From Peribacillus frigoritolerans (GTDB lineage: Bacteria > Bacillota > Bacilli > Bacillales > DSM-1321), in assembly GCF_030676415.1 (NCBI RefSeq), contig NZ_JAUUTW010000009.1:62001-126000 (forward strand): a DNA stretch of 64,000 nt. The letters are read 5' to 3'. The notes below the pieces were generated by a model that was not told the DNA's origin, did no database searches, and saw only the letters and a program-made list of their open reading frames with translations. Shown piece after piece: positions 1 to 8,748 of the stretch. Both the position numbers and the translations under genes were made by a program. The stretch's first letter is position 1, and each line of letters starts with the position of its first letter.

Positions 1-96
1 TAGCGGAATCGAGGCTGGACCTCCGCCGTAACCAAGAATATTGGCTATGAAAAACGCCAGAAAAACAGTAACTCCTATTGGGATAATAAGACCCAT
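1..96 (-). CDS. ChrA-family chromate transporter, second half (cut by window edge)
   Basis: The first 32 codons are present and the gene runs off the left edge. They begin MGLIIPIGVTVFLAFFIAN and then show GYGGGPASIPL, the glycine-rich motif at the start of each ChrA domain. The ATG overlaps the TAA of the upstream half-gene by one base (TAATG), and AGGAAGGAGG lies just upstream, so the two are translationally coupled. Short-chain ChrA proteins of about 190 residues work as a pair in Bacillus (YwrA/YwrB type). They are membrane proteins linked to chromate efflux. The family call is firm; the substrate is by family. Confidence 0.85.
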   Translation of the reverse strand, partial: MGLIIPIGVTVFLAFFIANILGYGGGPASIPL

Positions 97-683
97 TAAG
101 CGGATTCCTCCTTCCTATCAGTCTTTTTGTTTTTCAATCTATCCTTTAATTTAAAATGAAACGCTCCATATATAAGAAAAATCATGATGACGATACCCGG
201 ATGCAGGGAAATGACCTGCAGAAGCAAAAAGGAAATCGCAAAAAAGGTGATTCCGAACACCTTTCCTAACCCTTTTACCGCCTTTTCGCCAAACTCATAA
301 GCCATTTGACCAAGCATGACGGCAACCACCGGCATGACAGCAGCGATCATATTACTGATCATTGCGGAATTACTTAGAACATTAATGAACGCTATCAAGA
401 AAACCATCGCAATGCATGAAGGTAAAACGTGAGCGGCCACACTTACGATGGCTCCCGGCCAGCCTTTTAATTTATAACCAAGATATGCGGCCATCTTCGT
501 GGCAATCGGTCCTGGGAGTGTATTGGCAATCGCCAAAGTGTCCCCGAATTCATCATCGTCGAGCCAGTGATAGCGGGAAACTGCTTCATGGCGGATGAGC
601 GGGATGACAGATGGCCCGCCGCCGAAACCTAATATCCCCGTTCTCATCATTCCAATCGTCAATTCCGTATATGGTTTTTTCAA
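96..683 (-). CDS. ChrA-family chromate transporter, first half
   Basis: An integral membrane protein of 195 residues, one domain of a split chromate ion transporter. The motif GFGGGPSVIPLIRHE near the N-terminus and NTLPGPIATK further on are ChrA signatures, and four to five hydrophobic segments follow. I chose the TTG at 683 because AAAGGAGG lies seven bases upstream. An ATG at 716 in the same frame would place that ribosome binding site inside the gene. The next half-gene starts at its stop codon. Length fits the short-chain ChrA class, in which two half-size proteins replace one long protein. Confidence 0.88.
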   Translation of the reverse strand: MKKPYTELTIGMMRTGILGFGGGPSVIPLIRHEAVSRYHWLDDDEFGDTLAIANTLPGPIATKMAAYLGYKLKGWPGAIVSVAAHVLPSCIAMVFLIAFINVLSNSAMISNMIAAVMPVVAVMLGQMAYEFGEKAVKGLGKVFGITFFAISFLLLQVISLHPGIVIMIFLIYGAFHFKLKDRLKNKKTDRKEESA

Positions 684-730
684 GAACGATTCCTCCTTTG
701 TTATAAAATTTAGCATTCATTTCCAAAAGA

Positions 731-747
731 TTATCAATTAATGATAA
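731..747. promoter_or_regulatory. Imperfect inverted repeat upstream of chrA
   Basis: TTATCA and TGATAA flank a five-base centre in the leader of the minus-strand chrA pair. The A+T-rich stretch to about 860 probably holds its promoter. This could be a regulator site, but the arms are only six bases long. It does not match a Fur or PerR box well. Confidence 0.25.
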
Positions 748-1002
748 CAAAAATGATTTCGAAATGTATATAAAATTCAAATGATAATTACGTAATGATT
801 GTATAAATGGTATTTATTAAGTAAATAGACTGATAGGAATGAAAAAAAACAACTTTTTGTCTTGAAAATCAAGAATCCGTTGGGACGGTGCGGCGATGAG
901 TTCTTGGATTCCGCCTTATTATTAACATAAAGGGGTATTAGTAAGGAGAAATTACAAACAAAAAAACAAATTTTCCCCAATCCCCCTTTTTTAACACAAA
1001 AA

Positions 1003-1048
1003 GTACCCTATAGGCAGACTTTTTTTAAGTGAATGCTCTACAGGGTAC
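1003..1048 (-). terminator. Rho-independent terminator of the DMT transporter
   Basis: Read on the minus strand, GTACCCTGTAG pairs with CTATAGGGTAC with one mismatch. The stem is followed by TTTTTGTG. It lies 39 bases past the stop codon of the transporter. Confidence 0.7.
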
Positions 1049-1086
1049 ATTTTAATATATAACTCTAATAAACTTTTTAATGTGGG

Positions 1087-1959
1087 TTATTCTTCCCGAA
1101 TGACTAATAACACACCGATAAATATTAATATTGTACCTATCCAAAAAGACAAGCCGATTTGTTCACCTAGTATTAACCAACCTAAAAAACTACCGACTAT
1201 AGGTTGTAAAAAGAAAAATAATCCACCACTTGAAGCGGTAAGCATTTGCAGTCCGCGATTCCACAGTAAAAAGGCACATGCTGTGGAAATAACGCCCAAG
1301 TATAGAAGGCCGCCCCATATGGATGGATGCATGATTGCTTGAAAATCAAGCTCATCCAATCGACTGATTGTAACAGGTGTTAAAAAGACAATTGCCACAA
1401 GCACTGCATAGGTCGTTATAACAATTTGTGAATATTGCCCAGGTACACGTTTAATTAAAACAGACATAAGTGCCCAAGTTAATGCAGCAATAAGCAGTGA
1501 TAAGCCCCCAAGTTGATGAGATGAGCCGATATGGGCATTTCCGACAATGATACCGACACCGATTGTCGCTAAAATAACAGAAATTGATTTTTTAAACGTG
1601 ATCTTTTCTTTTAAAATGATACGTGCAAATATCACCATAAATGCAGGTGTTGTTGAAGTAATGATGGCTCCCATTTGTGCAGTGGATAGTAGCGTACCGA
1701 CTTCCTGGGTTACGATGGAAATTGTGTTTCCGACAAGTCCGATAATGAAAACCAAAAGCCAGTCTCGTTTTTCAATCCGCCAAGATTGTTTTGTTATAAA
1801 ACCAATTGTCAGCAAAGCTAAAATCGCTATTACATACCGTAATAATACTAATTCAAGTGGTGGAACAACGTCTACCACAACTTTTACCACAACATACATC
1901 CCGCCCCAAATGCTAGCAGCGAGTGATAAATATAAAGAACCTAATATAGTGTTTTTCAT
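1087..1959 (-). CDS. DMT-superfamily (EamA) transporter
   Basis: A 290-residue protein with about ten hydrophobic segments arranged as two EamA repeats. The first begins LYLSLAASIWGGMYVVVKVV; the second begins near SSHQLGGLSLLIAALTWALM. ALTWALM and the late STACAFLLWNRGLQ are typical of the YdcZ/RhaT/EamA exporters. The start is the ATG after CGGAGGGTACAAA. The family mostly exports metabolites or amino acids, and nothing here fixes the substrate. It is a single-gene unit with its own terminator. Confidence 0.88.
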   Translation of the reverse strand: MKNTILGSLYLSLAASIWGGMYVVVKVVVDVVPPLELVLLRYVIAILALLTIGFITKQSWRIEKRDWLLVFIIGLVGNTISIVTQEVGTLLSTAQMGAIITSTTPAFMVIFARIILKEKITFKKSISVILATIGVGIIVGNAHIGSSHQLGGLSLLIAALTWALMSVLIKRVPGQYSQIVITTYAVLVAIVFLTPVTISRLDELDFQAIMHPSIWGGLLYLGVISTACAFLLWNRGLQMLTASSGGLFFFLQPIVGSFLGWLILGEQIGLSFWIGTILIFIGVLLVIREE

Positions 1960-2293
1960 TTTGTACCCTCCGTTTTAACTAAACATTTCCAGTCCCTAAC
2001 GGAGATGCAATTTTCTGCCGTTAAGGAAGAATAATTGCAGGTACATCATTTTCGAATAGTGGTGACCACATCATCAGCTTTCAGCTCACTTTCAAAAATA
2101 TTTATTTTCAATGATTTTAGCTATTCCGAGCTGCTAGGGATCATTCGTTTCAAACATCGGTAAGTTATAAAATATACTCATTTAAATATACAAGATTTTA
2201 GATTGATAAAACAACAAATAATAGTATTAAAGCTAGCGTGCCATTAAGATTATCCGTCAATCAAGATAGTATACTAATACTTGAAACACATGA

Positions 2294-2332
2294 AAAACCC
2301 CCACCTGGTCCTATTAACAACTGGTGGGGTTT
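2294..2332. terminator. Bidirectional terminator-like hairpin
   Basis: AAACCCCCACC pairs with GGTGGGGTTT with one extra C, and T-rich tails lie on both sides. A close relative of this hairpin is at 25409-25446, so it is a dispersed type. Confidence 0.55.
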
Positions 2333-2457
2333 CTATTTGGCTTAATGGATTCTAGTTGGGTTAAAAAGAGGATTTATAGGGTAGGGAAGCAAATGGTACA
2401 GTAATAATGCTGGTCAAATTGCAGTAGCTAATAAGGTAAGTGATAAAGCTGGAAAGA

Positions 2458-2512
2458 AAAGGTGGATTAGGATTAAAGAGCTCCCTTAAGAGTTTAATCC
2501 TAATCCACCTTT
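2458..2512 (-). terminator. Terminator of the small hypothetical gene
   Basis: The arms 2458-2477 and 2493-2512 are a perfect 20-bp inverted repeat (AAAGGTGGATTAGGATTAAA) with a 15-base loop. On the minus strand the stem is followed by TCTTTCC. It lies 35 bases beyond the small minus-strand gene. Confidence 0.65.
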
Positions 2513-2546
2513 AAGTTAAATTTGGTGCATGACCTTTCCGAAAGCA

Positions 2547-2759
2547 TCACAATCCGTTATATTTTCTTTCAATTTTCCTGAACTCATCCGATAGTTCAAA
2601 TAGGGTGTGTAATACGGCTGTTTGAATATATAGATTCATATAATTATCATTGCTCTTCTTTTGAAAAGATAAATCATGTTTTTCATTAATTTTCCGAGTT
2701 ATACATGCATTAATTTCGCTCCACATTTCTTTCGTTCCTTCTTTAATTTTAGTCTCCAT
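2547..2759 (-). CDS. Small hypothetical protein, 70 residues
   Basis: I do not recognise the family. The protein begins METKIKEGTKEMWSEINACI and is charged and probably helical, with no membrane segment. I chose the ATG at 2759 because AAAGGAGTGGGAG lies just before it; a longer reading from 2792 would overlap that site. A strong terminator follows, which supports a real gene. The C-terminal half (HTLFELSDEFRKIERKY) looks amphipathic. Confidence 0.55.
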   Translation of the reverse strand: METKIKEGTKEMWSEINACITRKINEKHDLSFQKKSNDNYMNLYIQTAVLHTLFELSDEFRKIERKYNGL

Positions 2760-3239
2760 AATCTCCCACTCCTTTTTTATTAGTTTATCCAATCTATTAC
2801 ATTCTTATACTTATTTTTTGGCCAAACTGGTAACTTTTTTATCTTGAAATTGATGTCTACTGTTAAAGTTATGATTCTTTGCGTAGGAAAAGGGGAGAGA
2901 AGCGACTAAAGTGTTAGTCCACAATTGTTTTTTTTAGAAATTAATAACCTCTAATGGATGATGACTTCTCCTTATTCTTGATTTAGCACATAATAAAGGT
3001 TTGAATGGGCTAAATCATTATTTTTTGTTTAATTCTAGACATAAAAGCTTTTTAATATCTTTTGGGTGATAAAAAGATCAATATTGTATTGGATATTTTG
3101 TAATACAGATTTCCTTCTCATTATCTAAGAAGGAAAATTCATAAGATTATGATGACTATATGAAATGTAAGTGGCTATTGAAAAAGTTATCTCACGAGGA
3201 AGAAAAAAAACGTTGCATAATTAAAGAATTAAAATTTAT
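2760..3239. other. A+T-rich gap with no supportable gene
   Basis: I see no open frame with a good start. A short frame at 3161-3282 overlaps the decayed reductase below and is probably chance. Confidence 0.4.
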
Positions 3240-3561
3240 GAACAGGGAATTGCCTCATTACAAGGGAAAGATGGTTTCCTAGAGAAAGTAATATTTGATG
3301 ATTATGATGTAGTCATAGTAAGGCGGATTTATTACTCCTGAATGGAAACAATCTTCATCTATTGGGCAATCGCTTGGTTGTAAACAAGATGAAAATAGTG
3401 GCATCATTACAGATTCTATGGGGCACACCAATATTGAGGGAGTTTATGCAGCTGGTGATACTTCTATAATTGCACCTTCACAAGTTATTATAGCTGCTGG
3501 TGAAGGAAGTAGGGTAACCATTGGAGTTAATACCGATTTAACTAATGAAGATTTTTCATAA
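3240..3561 (+). pseudogene. Remnant of a thioredoxin-reductase-like flavoprotein
   Basis: The last 77 codons read clearly as the C-terminal end of an NAD(P)/FAD-dependent thioredoxin-reductase-like enzyme: GGFITPEWKQSSSIGQSLGC, then IEGVYAAGDTSIIAPSQ, the FAD-contacting motif. Upstream, EQGIASLQGKDGFLEKVIF is in another frame, with a deletion between the two. No N-terminal FAD domain remains. The gene is therefore broken. Confidence 0.8.
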
Positions 3562-3590
3562 TGAACTAAATAGTAAAAGGACTTAAACGG

Positions 3591-3617
3591 GACTGTCATT
3601 AAGGCAGTCTTTTTTTA
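3591..3617 (+). terminator. Terminator after the flavoprotein remnant
   Basis: GACTGTC and GGCAGTC form a 7-bp stem with one G-U pair and an ATTAA loop. A run of T follows. It is probably the old terminator of the decayed gene. Confidence 0.65.
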
Positions 3618-3869
3618 TAAAATAGTGGATGTTTTTTTTGTGAAAACATGTACTTAAACTAACCATTCTTTTCTTCTTTATGGGAGTTGCTTTGGCAGCA
3701 CTTTATCTTATGGATTTAAAGGGGAAGGATAGTTGCATAAGAATGTTAGGGATCATAAGGTGCTAGAGCAGCTTATTTTTTCAATTAAAGGGATTTGATG
3801 AAAGATAAGGAATAAAAATAAATTTTCTACAGAGAATACTTCTATTAAATACAAATTAGGAGTGTATAT

Positions 3870-4232
3870 ATGGAACAAACACTTTATGAAAAAGTCGGCG
3901 GAGAAGAAGCGATAGCAAAAGTTGTGGACTATTTTTACTCCGAATTGGTTCTTAAGGATGAGACAGTTAATCATTTTTTTGAAAAGACGGATATGGAAAA
4001 GCAACGCCGTCATCAAACAAAGTTCATTAGTTTTGCATTAGGTGGTCCAAAACAATATTCTGGACAGTCCATGGCAAAAGCTCACCAAGGATTGAATCTG
4101 CAACCAGACCATTTTAATGCCATTGTAAAACATCTTAATGATGCACTAGCTCACTTTGGAGTGAATGAAGCTGACATAGATACAGCTTTAACTAAAGTTG
4201 CTACACTAAGAGATGATATCTTGTATAAATGA
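3870..4232 (+). CDS. Group I truncated haemoglobin
   Basis: A 120-residue haem protein of the 2-over-2 globin fold. It begins with the family pattern LYEKVGGEEAIAKVV. Tyr23 (in YFYSEL) is at the B10 position, and His72 (KAHQGLNL) is the proximal F8 ligand. Family members bind O2 or NO and often protect against nitrosative stress. TTAGGAGTGTATAT precedes the ATG. It appears monocistronic, with a hairpin after the stop. Confidence 0.92.
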   Translation: MEQTLYEKVGGEEAIAKVVDYFYSELVLKDETVNHFFEKTDMEKQRRHQTKFISFALGGPKQYSGQSMAKAHQGLNLQPDHFNAIVKHLNDALAHFGVNEADIDTALTKVATLRDDILYK

Positions 4233-4255
4233 TTGATATTGAGCTATCAGGTGCT

Positions 4256-4290
4256 TTGCAAAGGAGCTGACTAGCATCTCTCCTTTGCAA
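4256..4290 (+). terminator. Hairpin after the globin gene
   Basis: TTGCAAAGGAG and CTCCTTTGCAA form a perfect 11-bp stem with a 13-base loop. The tail is A-rich rather than a T run, so it is a weak terminator. Confidence 0.45.
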
Positions 4291-4357
4291 CCAAATTAAT
4301 AGTAATAATATATTAATGGATTAGAAAAAAATAGTGTTAGGGAAGGAGGGATTGCGA

Positions 4358-4741
4358 ATGTCTGTGAAAAAGCGGGTAACAGGATGGGTCGTTGTGCTTG
4401 CAATGTTTGTAGTTGTGACAACTCTAGGCTCACTCGGCGTATTTGCCGAATCCGGTGTTGTAGCTCAGCCTACGGGGAAATCGATTGAGGTCGAGTTAAA
4501 CGATGATTACTTTAATCCGGAAGTCATCACTATTCCGAATGGAACAGTCACAACGTTGATATTGAAAAACAAAGGTACAAAAGAACACACCTTCACAGTG
4601 GGAAAACTAGGAATTGACGCCGAGGTCCAGCCAGGTAAAGAAAAAACCATTACCGTGCAACCGAAACAGCCCGGTACATATGAACTGACATGCCGGTACC
4701 ATTTCCAGGAAGGAATGGTTGGGAAAGTAATAGTCAAATAA
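4358..4741 (+). CDS. Secreted cupredoxin-domain protein
   Basis: A 127-residue exported copper protein. Residues 1-30 are a signal peptide (MSVKKRVTGWVVVLAMFVVV, then SLGVFA). The remainder is one cupredoxin domain. The type 1 copper ligands are visible: His in KEHTF, Cys and His in LTCRYH, and Met in EGMVG. I chose the ATG at 4358 because GGAAGGAGGG lies eight bases upstream. It may carry electrons or buffer copper at the cell surface. It is not part of a visible oxidase operon. Confidence 0.85.
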   Translation: MSVKKRVTGWVVVLAMFVVVTTLGSLGVFAESGVVAQPTGKSIEVELNDDYFNPEVITIPNGTVTTLILKNKGTKEHTFTVGKLGIDAEVQPGKEKTITVQPKQPGTYELTCRYHFQEGMVGKVIVK

Positions 4742-4761
4742 AAAGCAGGGCCAATATGAAG

Positions 4762-4800
4762 TGAACCCAAAAAGTTAGACACTTTATTTAGTTAGGCAAC
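4762..4800. mobile_element. Terminal fragment of an IS3-family element
   Basis: The stretch beginning TGAACCCAAAAAGTTAGACA matches, almost base for base, the end of the IS3-family remnant at 6894. Only the tip and the last few codon positions survive here. It is in the same orientation as the later copy. Confidence 0.7.
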
Positions 4801-5249
4801 CTTGCCGTAAACCAACCTTAACTTTTATCAACTGACTTTGCACCCCTTCTTATTGTTTTTTTTATAAGAATATGATTAGACCTGTCCATTAGTACCAAAT
4901 TAGGCCGGGGAATCTGATAAGGCCTTGCACCACTTTCCGCACGAGCGTAATTAAACTGAAGGAGTGCGTTAGAATAAGTGCAATTTTTAAGAATGAGGAT
5001 AAATTCAAGTACTAGCGGTTTAATGGGTAGAAAAATTGGAGCCTTTTTAAATAAAACTGGATTTATTCTAGTCAAAATCTTAACAGATTACTAAAGTGTT
5101 AAGCCGTATGAGTATTTTAAAAAGATATGCATGTACTGGGTTAAGTTAACAAATATTATATGAAATATAACAAAAAATCACGGTCCCTTTATACGGATAT
5201 AAAATTCAAGAGTTATTCTTGATTTACATCTAGAGGGAGGGATCGGAAA

Positions 5250-6851
5250 TTGTCAAAATTTCAGGCCATATCTTCTTTGTTCATCTTGGTATTTATCATC
5301 ATTTTCGTAACTTATAAAATCTCAGCATTCTCATCCAATCATTCCACAACGAATCATTCCACATCCAACCGCTACATTCAAGTACATTTGTTAGGCGTTA
5401 ATGATTTTCACGGCCAACTAAACAAATATCAAATGGTTTCAGGAACCATGGCAGGTGGGGCTGAATACCTGTCTGCCCATTTAAAAAAATATAAACAAGA
5501 AAACCCAAATACACTACTTGTTCATGCAGGTGATATGGTAGGAGGAAGTCCCCCAATCTCTTCTCAATTTCAAGACGAACCCACGATTGAATTTTTAAAC
5601 CTCCTGCACTTTGATGTCGGGACACCTGGAAATCATGAATTGGACGAAGGCGTAAATGAAATGAAACGTCTTATTTATGGAGGATTCAATAAAAAAACAG
5701 GTTATTTTCAAGGTGCCAATACTTCTTACAGTTCTGCAAATATAATCGATAGAAAGTCGGGTACTTCCGTGTTACCACCGTATGTTATTAAACAAATTGA
5801 CGGAATTAATATTGGATTTATCGGGGTGGTAACAGAAGAGACCAACCTGTATGTGGCACCTGAAAATCGAAAAGAAGTAGAAATTACGGATGAAGTTTCA
5901 GCTATTAACCGAACCGTTAAGATTTTAAAGGAAAAAGGGATCAAAGTAATTGTTGTACTGGCACATGATTCAGCTAAATCAGATAAGGCAGGAGCAAATT
6001 CCAGCGGAGCTTTAGTGGAGATGGCTCCAAAAATCGATGATGAGGTCGATGTCATTTTTGCCGGTCACAGCCATGGATATGCCAATACCGTTGCAGCTGG
6101 TAAACTGATCGTTCAAGCTTATTCTAATGGGAAAGCCTTTTCTCAAGTAAAACTTGAAATTGACCCATATACTAAAAATATCGTTAAGAAACAAGCAAAG
6201 ATTATTGTCACTGCACATCATCATATAAAACCAGATAAAGAAACGGTTGCTCTTCTAGATAAATACAGAAAAAGATTGGGGAGCCATTTTAATCAAGTAA
6301 TAGGAGAAATGCCTGAAGAAATCAGACGAAATCAAGATGCAAACGGTGAATCCCCATTAGCGAAAATGATTGCAGAATCTGAGCGGGAAGCCCTGGGGGT
6401 AGATATAGCCTTTGTCCATCAAGGCGAAATGCGGAAAAGTTTAAAAAAAGGGGAGATCACTGTAGAAGACCTTTATACAGGCTTGCCTATGGGTCATAGT
6501 GTCAGTAAGTTAATCTTAACAGGAGATCAAATAAAACTTGCTTTAGAACAGCAGTGGGCGAAAGATTATGAAAATAGGTTACAAACGGTTGGTTTAACGT
6601 ATAATTGGGACCCAAAAGCCCCAATTGGCAGCCGCGTTGTTGCGCTGAAAGACATGAAGGGTCAAGAGATTCAGGCAAGCAACGAATATGAAGTAGCCGT
6701 TAGTAACTATTTAGCTTCAGGCGGTGATAACTTCACTGCATTTGAACAAGGTAGACTCGTAGAATCCGGTCCGCAAGTTGTCACTGCACTAATACGCTAT
6801 ATCCAACAGAAGTATCCCCACGAAATTTTTCTCCCTTCATTGAAAGAATGA
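5250..6851 (+). CDS. 5'-nucleotidase / 2',3'-cyclic phosphodiesterase family protein
   Basis: A 533-residue membrane-anchored or secreted phosphoesterase. Residues 9-21 are a hydrophobic anchor. The metallophosphatase domain shows GVNDFHGQLN, HAGDMVGG, GNHELDEG, LAHDSAKS and AGHSHGYAN, which carry the two-metal ligands. The C-terminal 5'-nucleotidase domain ends in YLASGGDNFTAF, the nucleotide-binding signature. The gene starts at a TTG preceded by GAGGGAGGG. It has no LPXTG motif. It probably releases phosphate or nucleosides outside the cell. It lies between two same-orientation IS3-type ends. Confidence 0.88.
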   Translation: MSKFQAISSLFILVFIIIFVTYKISAFSSNHSTTNHSTSNRYIQVHLLGVNDFHGQLNKYQMVSGTMAGGAEYLSAHLKKYKQENPNTLLVHAGDMVGGSPPISSQFQDEPTIEFLNLLHFDVGTPGNHELDEGVNEMKRLIYGGFNKKTGYFQGANTSYSSANIIDRKSGTSVLPPYVIKQIDGINIGFIGVVTEETNLYVAPENRKEVEITDEVSAINRTVKILKEKGIKVIVVLAHDSAKSDKAGANSSGALVEMAPKIDDEVDVIFAGHSHGYANTVAAGKLIVQAYSNGKAFSQVKLEIDPYTKNIVKKQAKIIVTAHHHIKPDKETVALLDKYRKRLGSHFNQVIGEMPEEIRRNQDANGESPLAKMIAESEREALGVDIAFVHQGEMRKSLKKGEITVEDLYTGLPMGHSVSKLILTGDQIKLALEQQWAKDYENRLQTVGLTYNWDPKAPIGSRVVALKDMKGQEIQASNEYEVAVSNYLASGGDNFTAFEQGRLVESGPQVVTALIRYIQQKYPHEIFLPSLKE

Positions 6852-6893
6852 AGGGGAAATTACAAGGACTTGCATTAGTAAAGTGAACCCAAA

Positions 6894-7012
6894 AAGTTAG
6901 ACACTTTATTTACTTAGGCAGCCTTGAGGGCATGAACCCGATAATCTACCGGGCACATGCTTTTAAATTTCACCTTGATTCGTTGATGAGTGTAGTAAAA
7001 GAATAAAGTTGA
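6894..7012 (-). mobile_element. 3' remnant of an IS3-family (IS150-type) transposase
   Basis: On the minus strand the last 28 codons of an IS150-type OrfB are readable: FYYTHQRIKVKFKSMCPVDY, then RVHALKAA and a stop. The element tip TGAACCCAAAAAGTTAGACA follows. Upstream the coding sequence is lost, so it is inactive. Confidence 0.85.
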
Positions 7013-7194
7013 TATTTGATACATCTTCCGAAATCTTACTACCAATAAAAGAAGAATAAATTCGGAGGGTTTTTGAGCAAAGGGTAACGTGTCATACGAC
7101 AGTAGATATATGAATAGAACATCACTAAATTAAATAATATGATAACAGGGAGAAATGAGGTGATTGTCTGTTAGAAAGACTTAGAAAAATTGAT

Positions 7195-7560
7195 ATGAAA
7201 ACAGCTGTATTTATGGGGATTAGCTTTTACTCTTTGACTATCTTAATCCATGTTCTTATTATTAAAGGCATTATTCCATTGACATGGGTTAATGGTGGAC
7301 GGTCTGAATCTCTGGCTGCTCAGCTACCAATTTCTATTATGAATACCATTATTTCTATAATTGGAGGTTTTTTCACACTGTTTGTTGGCAGAAATATATT
7401 TTATAAAGGAATTACCGTGATATGTTGGTTTTTTGTTGTGCTTTGGTCATTTGGGTTTATACTGCAATTATTTGGAACAGCTTTTGAAAAAATGGTTTGT
7501 TCGTTAATATTGCTTCTTGGAGTCATCTCGAACTTGCGTATGGCGATTGAAACAAGATAG
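7195..7560 (+). CDS. Small four-helix membrane protein
   Basis: I do not recognise the family. The 121-residue protein has four hydrophobic segments (around residues 4-26, 46-64, 73-93 and 98-114) and a short charged C-terminus. No good ribosome binding site sits before the ATG at 7195. A strong GAGGTGATT lies at 7157-7165, at the right distance for an in-frame CTG at 7168, which would add MLERLRKID. The true start may therefore be that rare codon. Confidence 0.65.
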   Translation: MKTAVFMGISFYSLTILIHVLIIKGIIPLTWVNGGRSESLAAQLPISIMNTIISIIGGFFTLFVGRNIFYKGITVICWFFVVLWSFGFILQLFGTAFEKMVCSLILLLGVISNLRMAIETR

Positions 7561-7980
7561 CACTAACACTTAAATTTTTATATGTACGGACTGTACACAA
7601 ATGGTCTCATCCCGGACCTTGATTAAGACTAGTTTAACCTTTATTTTTTTACAGTAATCCTTAATGGATTTCTGAAATCAAGCTGGAACTTTTAAAAGGA
7701 AAAAACTGCAGGCAAACTTTCCAAACTCCCTTTTGTCGACAAACGGAACGTGAAAAATGCACTTAAACAAGGGGTGCGTTAGCTAAAGACCGGAACTGTC
7801 TTTAAAGAAGTTTTAGAGAAACTTTTTATAAAATCTACAAATATTTTCGACTATTGTTAATTTACTCTTTCAAAGGAGTTGCTTTGGCAGCTCCTTTCCT
7901 TACGGAATAAAAAGGTTCTGGTTGGTTTGTAAAATTCAGAAAAAAACAAAAAAATATTATTGACTTATGTTTTGATCTAT
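7561..7980. other. Gap with repeat remnants, no gene
   Basis: It holds GGGGTGCGTTAG at about 7770, resembling the block near 4960 (GGAGTGCGTTAG), and the hairpin at 7872. These look like decayed dispersed repeats. I see no coding frame. Confidence 0.4.
7872..7897. repeat. Dispersed hairpin repeat
   Basis: AAAGGAGTTGC pairs with GCAGCTCCTTT around a TTTG loop. The core GGGAGTTGCTTTGGCAGC recurs at 3681, in similar A+T-rich surroundings after a T-rich run. It may act as a terminator. Confidence 0.45.
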
Positions 7981-8004
7981 ATGTATTATGTATACATAAC
8001 ACAT
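7981..8004. promoter_or_regulatory. GTATAC-centred operator before the GntR gene
   Basis: A 24-bp palindrome with a single mismatched pair, centred on TGTATACA, lies 73 bases before the regulator start. TATTGACTTATG just upstream supplies a possible -35. It shares its outer bases with the longer site at 16107. Autoregulation by the adjacent GntR protein is inferred. Confidence 0.6.
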
Positions 8005-8076
8005 ATGAAATTTTAACCAATCATATAGATTCAAATTATTCATATTGAAAAGACTTATCAAAAAGGGCGGATTAAT

Positions 8077-8748
8077 ATGGCAGGAATCCATTTAAAACCA
8101 ATCGAAAAGGAAAGAACAACGCAAGATAAAGTTTATAAGCAAATAAAAAAAGCAATTTTATTTGGTGGTATTACCAGGGATGAAATATTTACAGAAGTTC
8201 AATTAGCGGAAAGGTTAAATACTTCAAGAACGCCAGTAAGGGCAGCTATTCAAGATTTGGTGAAGGAAGGATTACTTGTTTCTATTCCAAGGAAGGGATT
8301 AACGGTAAGAAAGATTACACCAGAGGAACAGGATGAAATCTTTTTACTAAGAAGTGCTATTGAAGTTGAATCGGTGAAAAAACTAACAGAAGAAATTACA
8401 TCACCTGAACAACTGAGGTTACTTAAATTAATTCTGAAGCAACAAGAAGAAGCATTGCAAAATGATGATGCGATCAGTTTTATTAAGCTAGACCATGAGT
8501 TTCATCTCTCGCTGACAAGACTAGCAAACTTCACCATAATAGAGCAAGTTTTGAACAATCTTCATAACCTTACTCAGCTTATGGGTTTAAAAGCAGTCAG
8601 TAAACATGGGAGAATGAAGAAAGTTTTGATGGAACATAATCAGATTATCGAGGCTTTAGAGGAAAAAAACCCCGAACTAGCTTCACAGGCGATTTTAAAC
8701 CATTTAGAAAAAACAAAAGAAACATTAATTATTGTTGATAATTCCTGA
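8077..8748 (+). CDS. GntR-family (FadR/FCD subfamily) regulator
   Basis: A 223-residue DNA-binding protein. The winged helix lies at about residues 15-75 (EVQLAERLNTSRTPVRAAIQ is the recognition region). The all-helical FCD ligand domain follows and includes DHEFHLSLTRLA, whose Asp and His positions usually bind a metal near the effector. AAGGGCGGA precedes the ATG. It lies upstream of the monooxygenase operon and next to a GTATAC palindrome, so it probably controls that operon in response to an acid substrate. The ligand is unknown. Confidence 0.88.
   Translation: MAGIHLKPIEKERTTQDKVYKQIKKAILFGGITRDEIFTEVQLAERLNTSRTPVRAAIQDLVKEGLLVSIPRKGLTVRKITPEEQDEIFLLRSAIEVESVKKLTEEITSPEQLRLLKLILKQQEEALQNDDAISFIKLDHEFHLSLTRLANFTIIEQVLNNLHNLTQLMGLKAVSKHGRMKKVLMEHNQIIEALEEKNPELASQAILNHLEKTKETLIIVDNS

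Larger units (their letters stand above)
1960..2546. other. Intergenic stretch with a hairpin, no clear gene
   Basis: This stretch holds a weak TAACGG/CCGTTA hairpin near 2000-2026, a GTATAC inside TAGTATACTA near 2267, and the two terminator-like hairpins listed separately. I see no open frame with a good ribosome binding site, and no T-box or riboswitch consensus. Confidence 0.5.

Noticed and set aside
731-747. Fur or PerR box before chrA
   Set aside because: The arms are too short and the 7-1-7 pattern is not met.
1985-2110. Possible T-box or riboswitch leader
   Set aside because: A small hairpin is present but no T-box sequence or anti-terminator with a downstream gene on that strand.
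4818-5075. 85-residue minus-strand open frame
   Set aside because: No ribosome binding site, no family resemblance, and it lies in IS-related decayed sequence.
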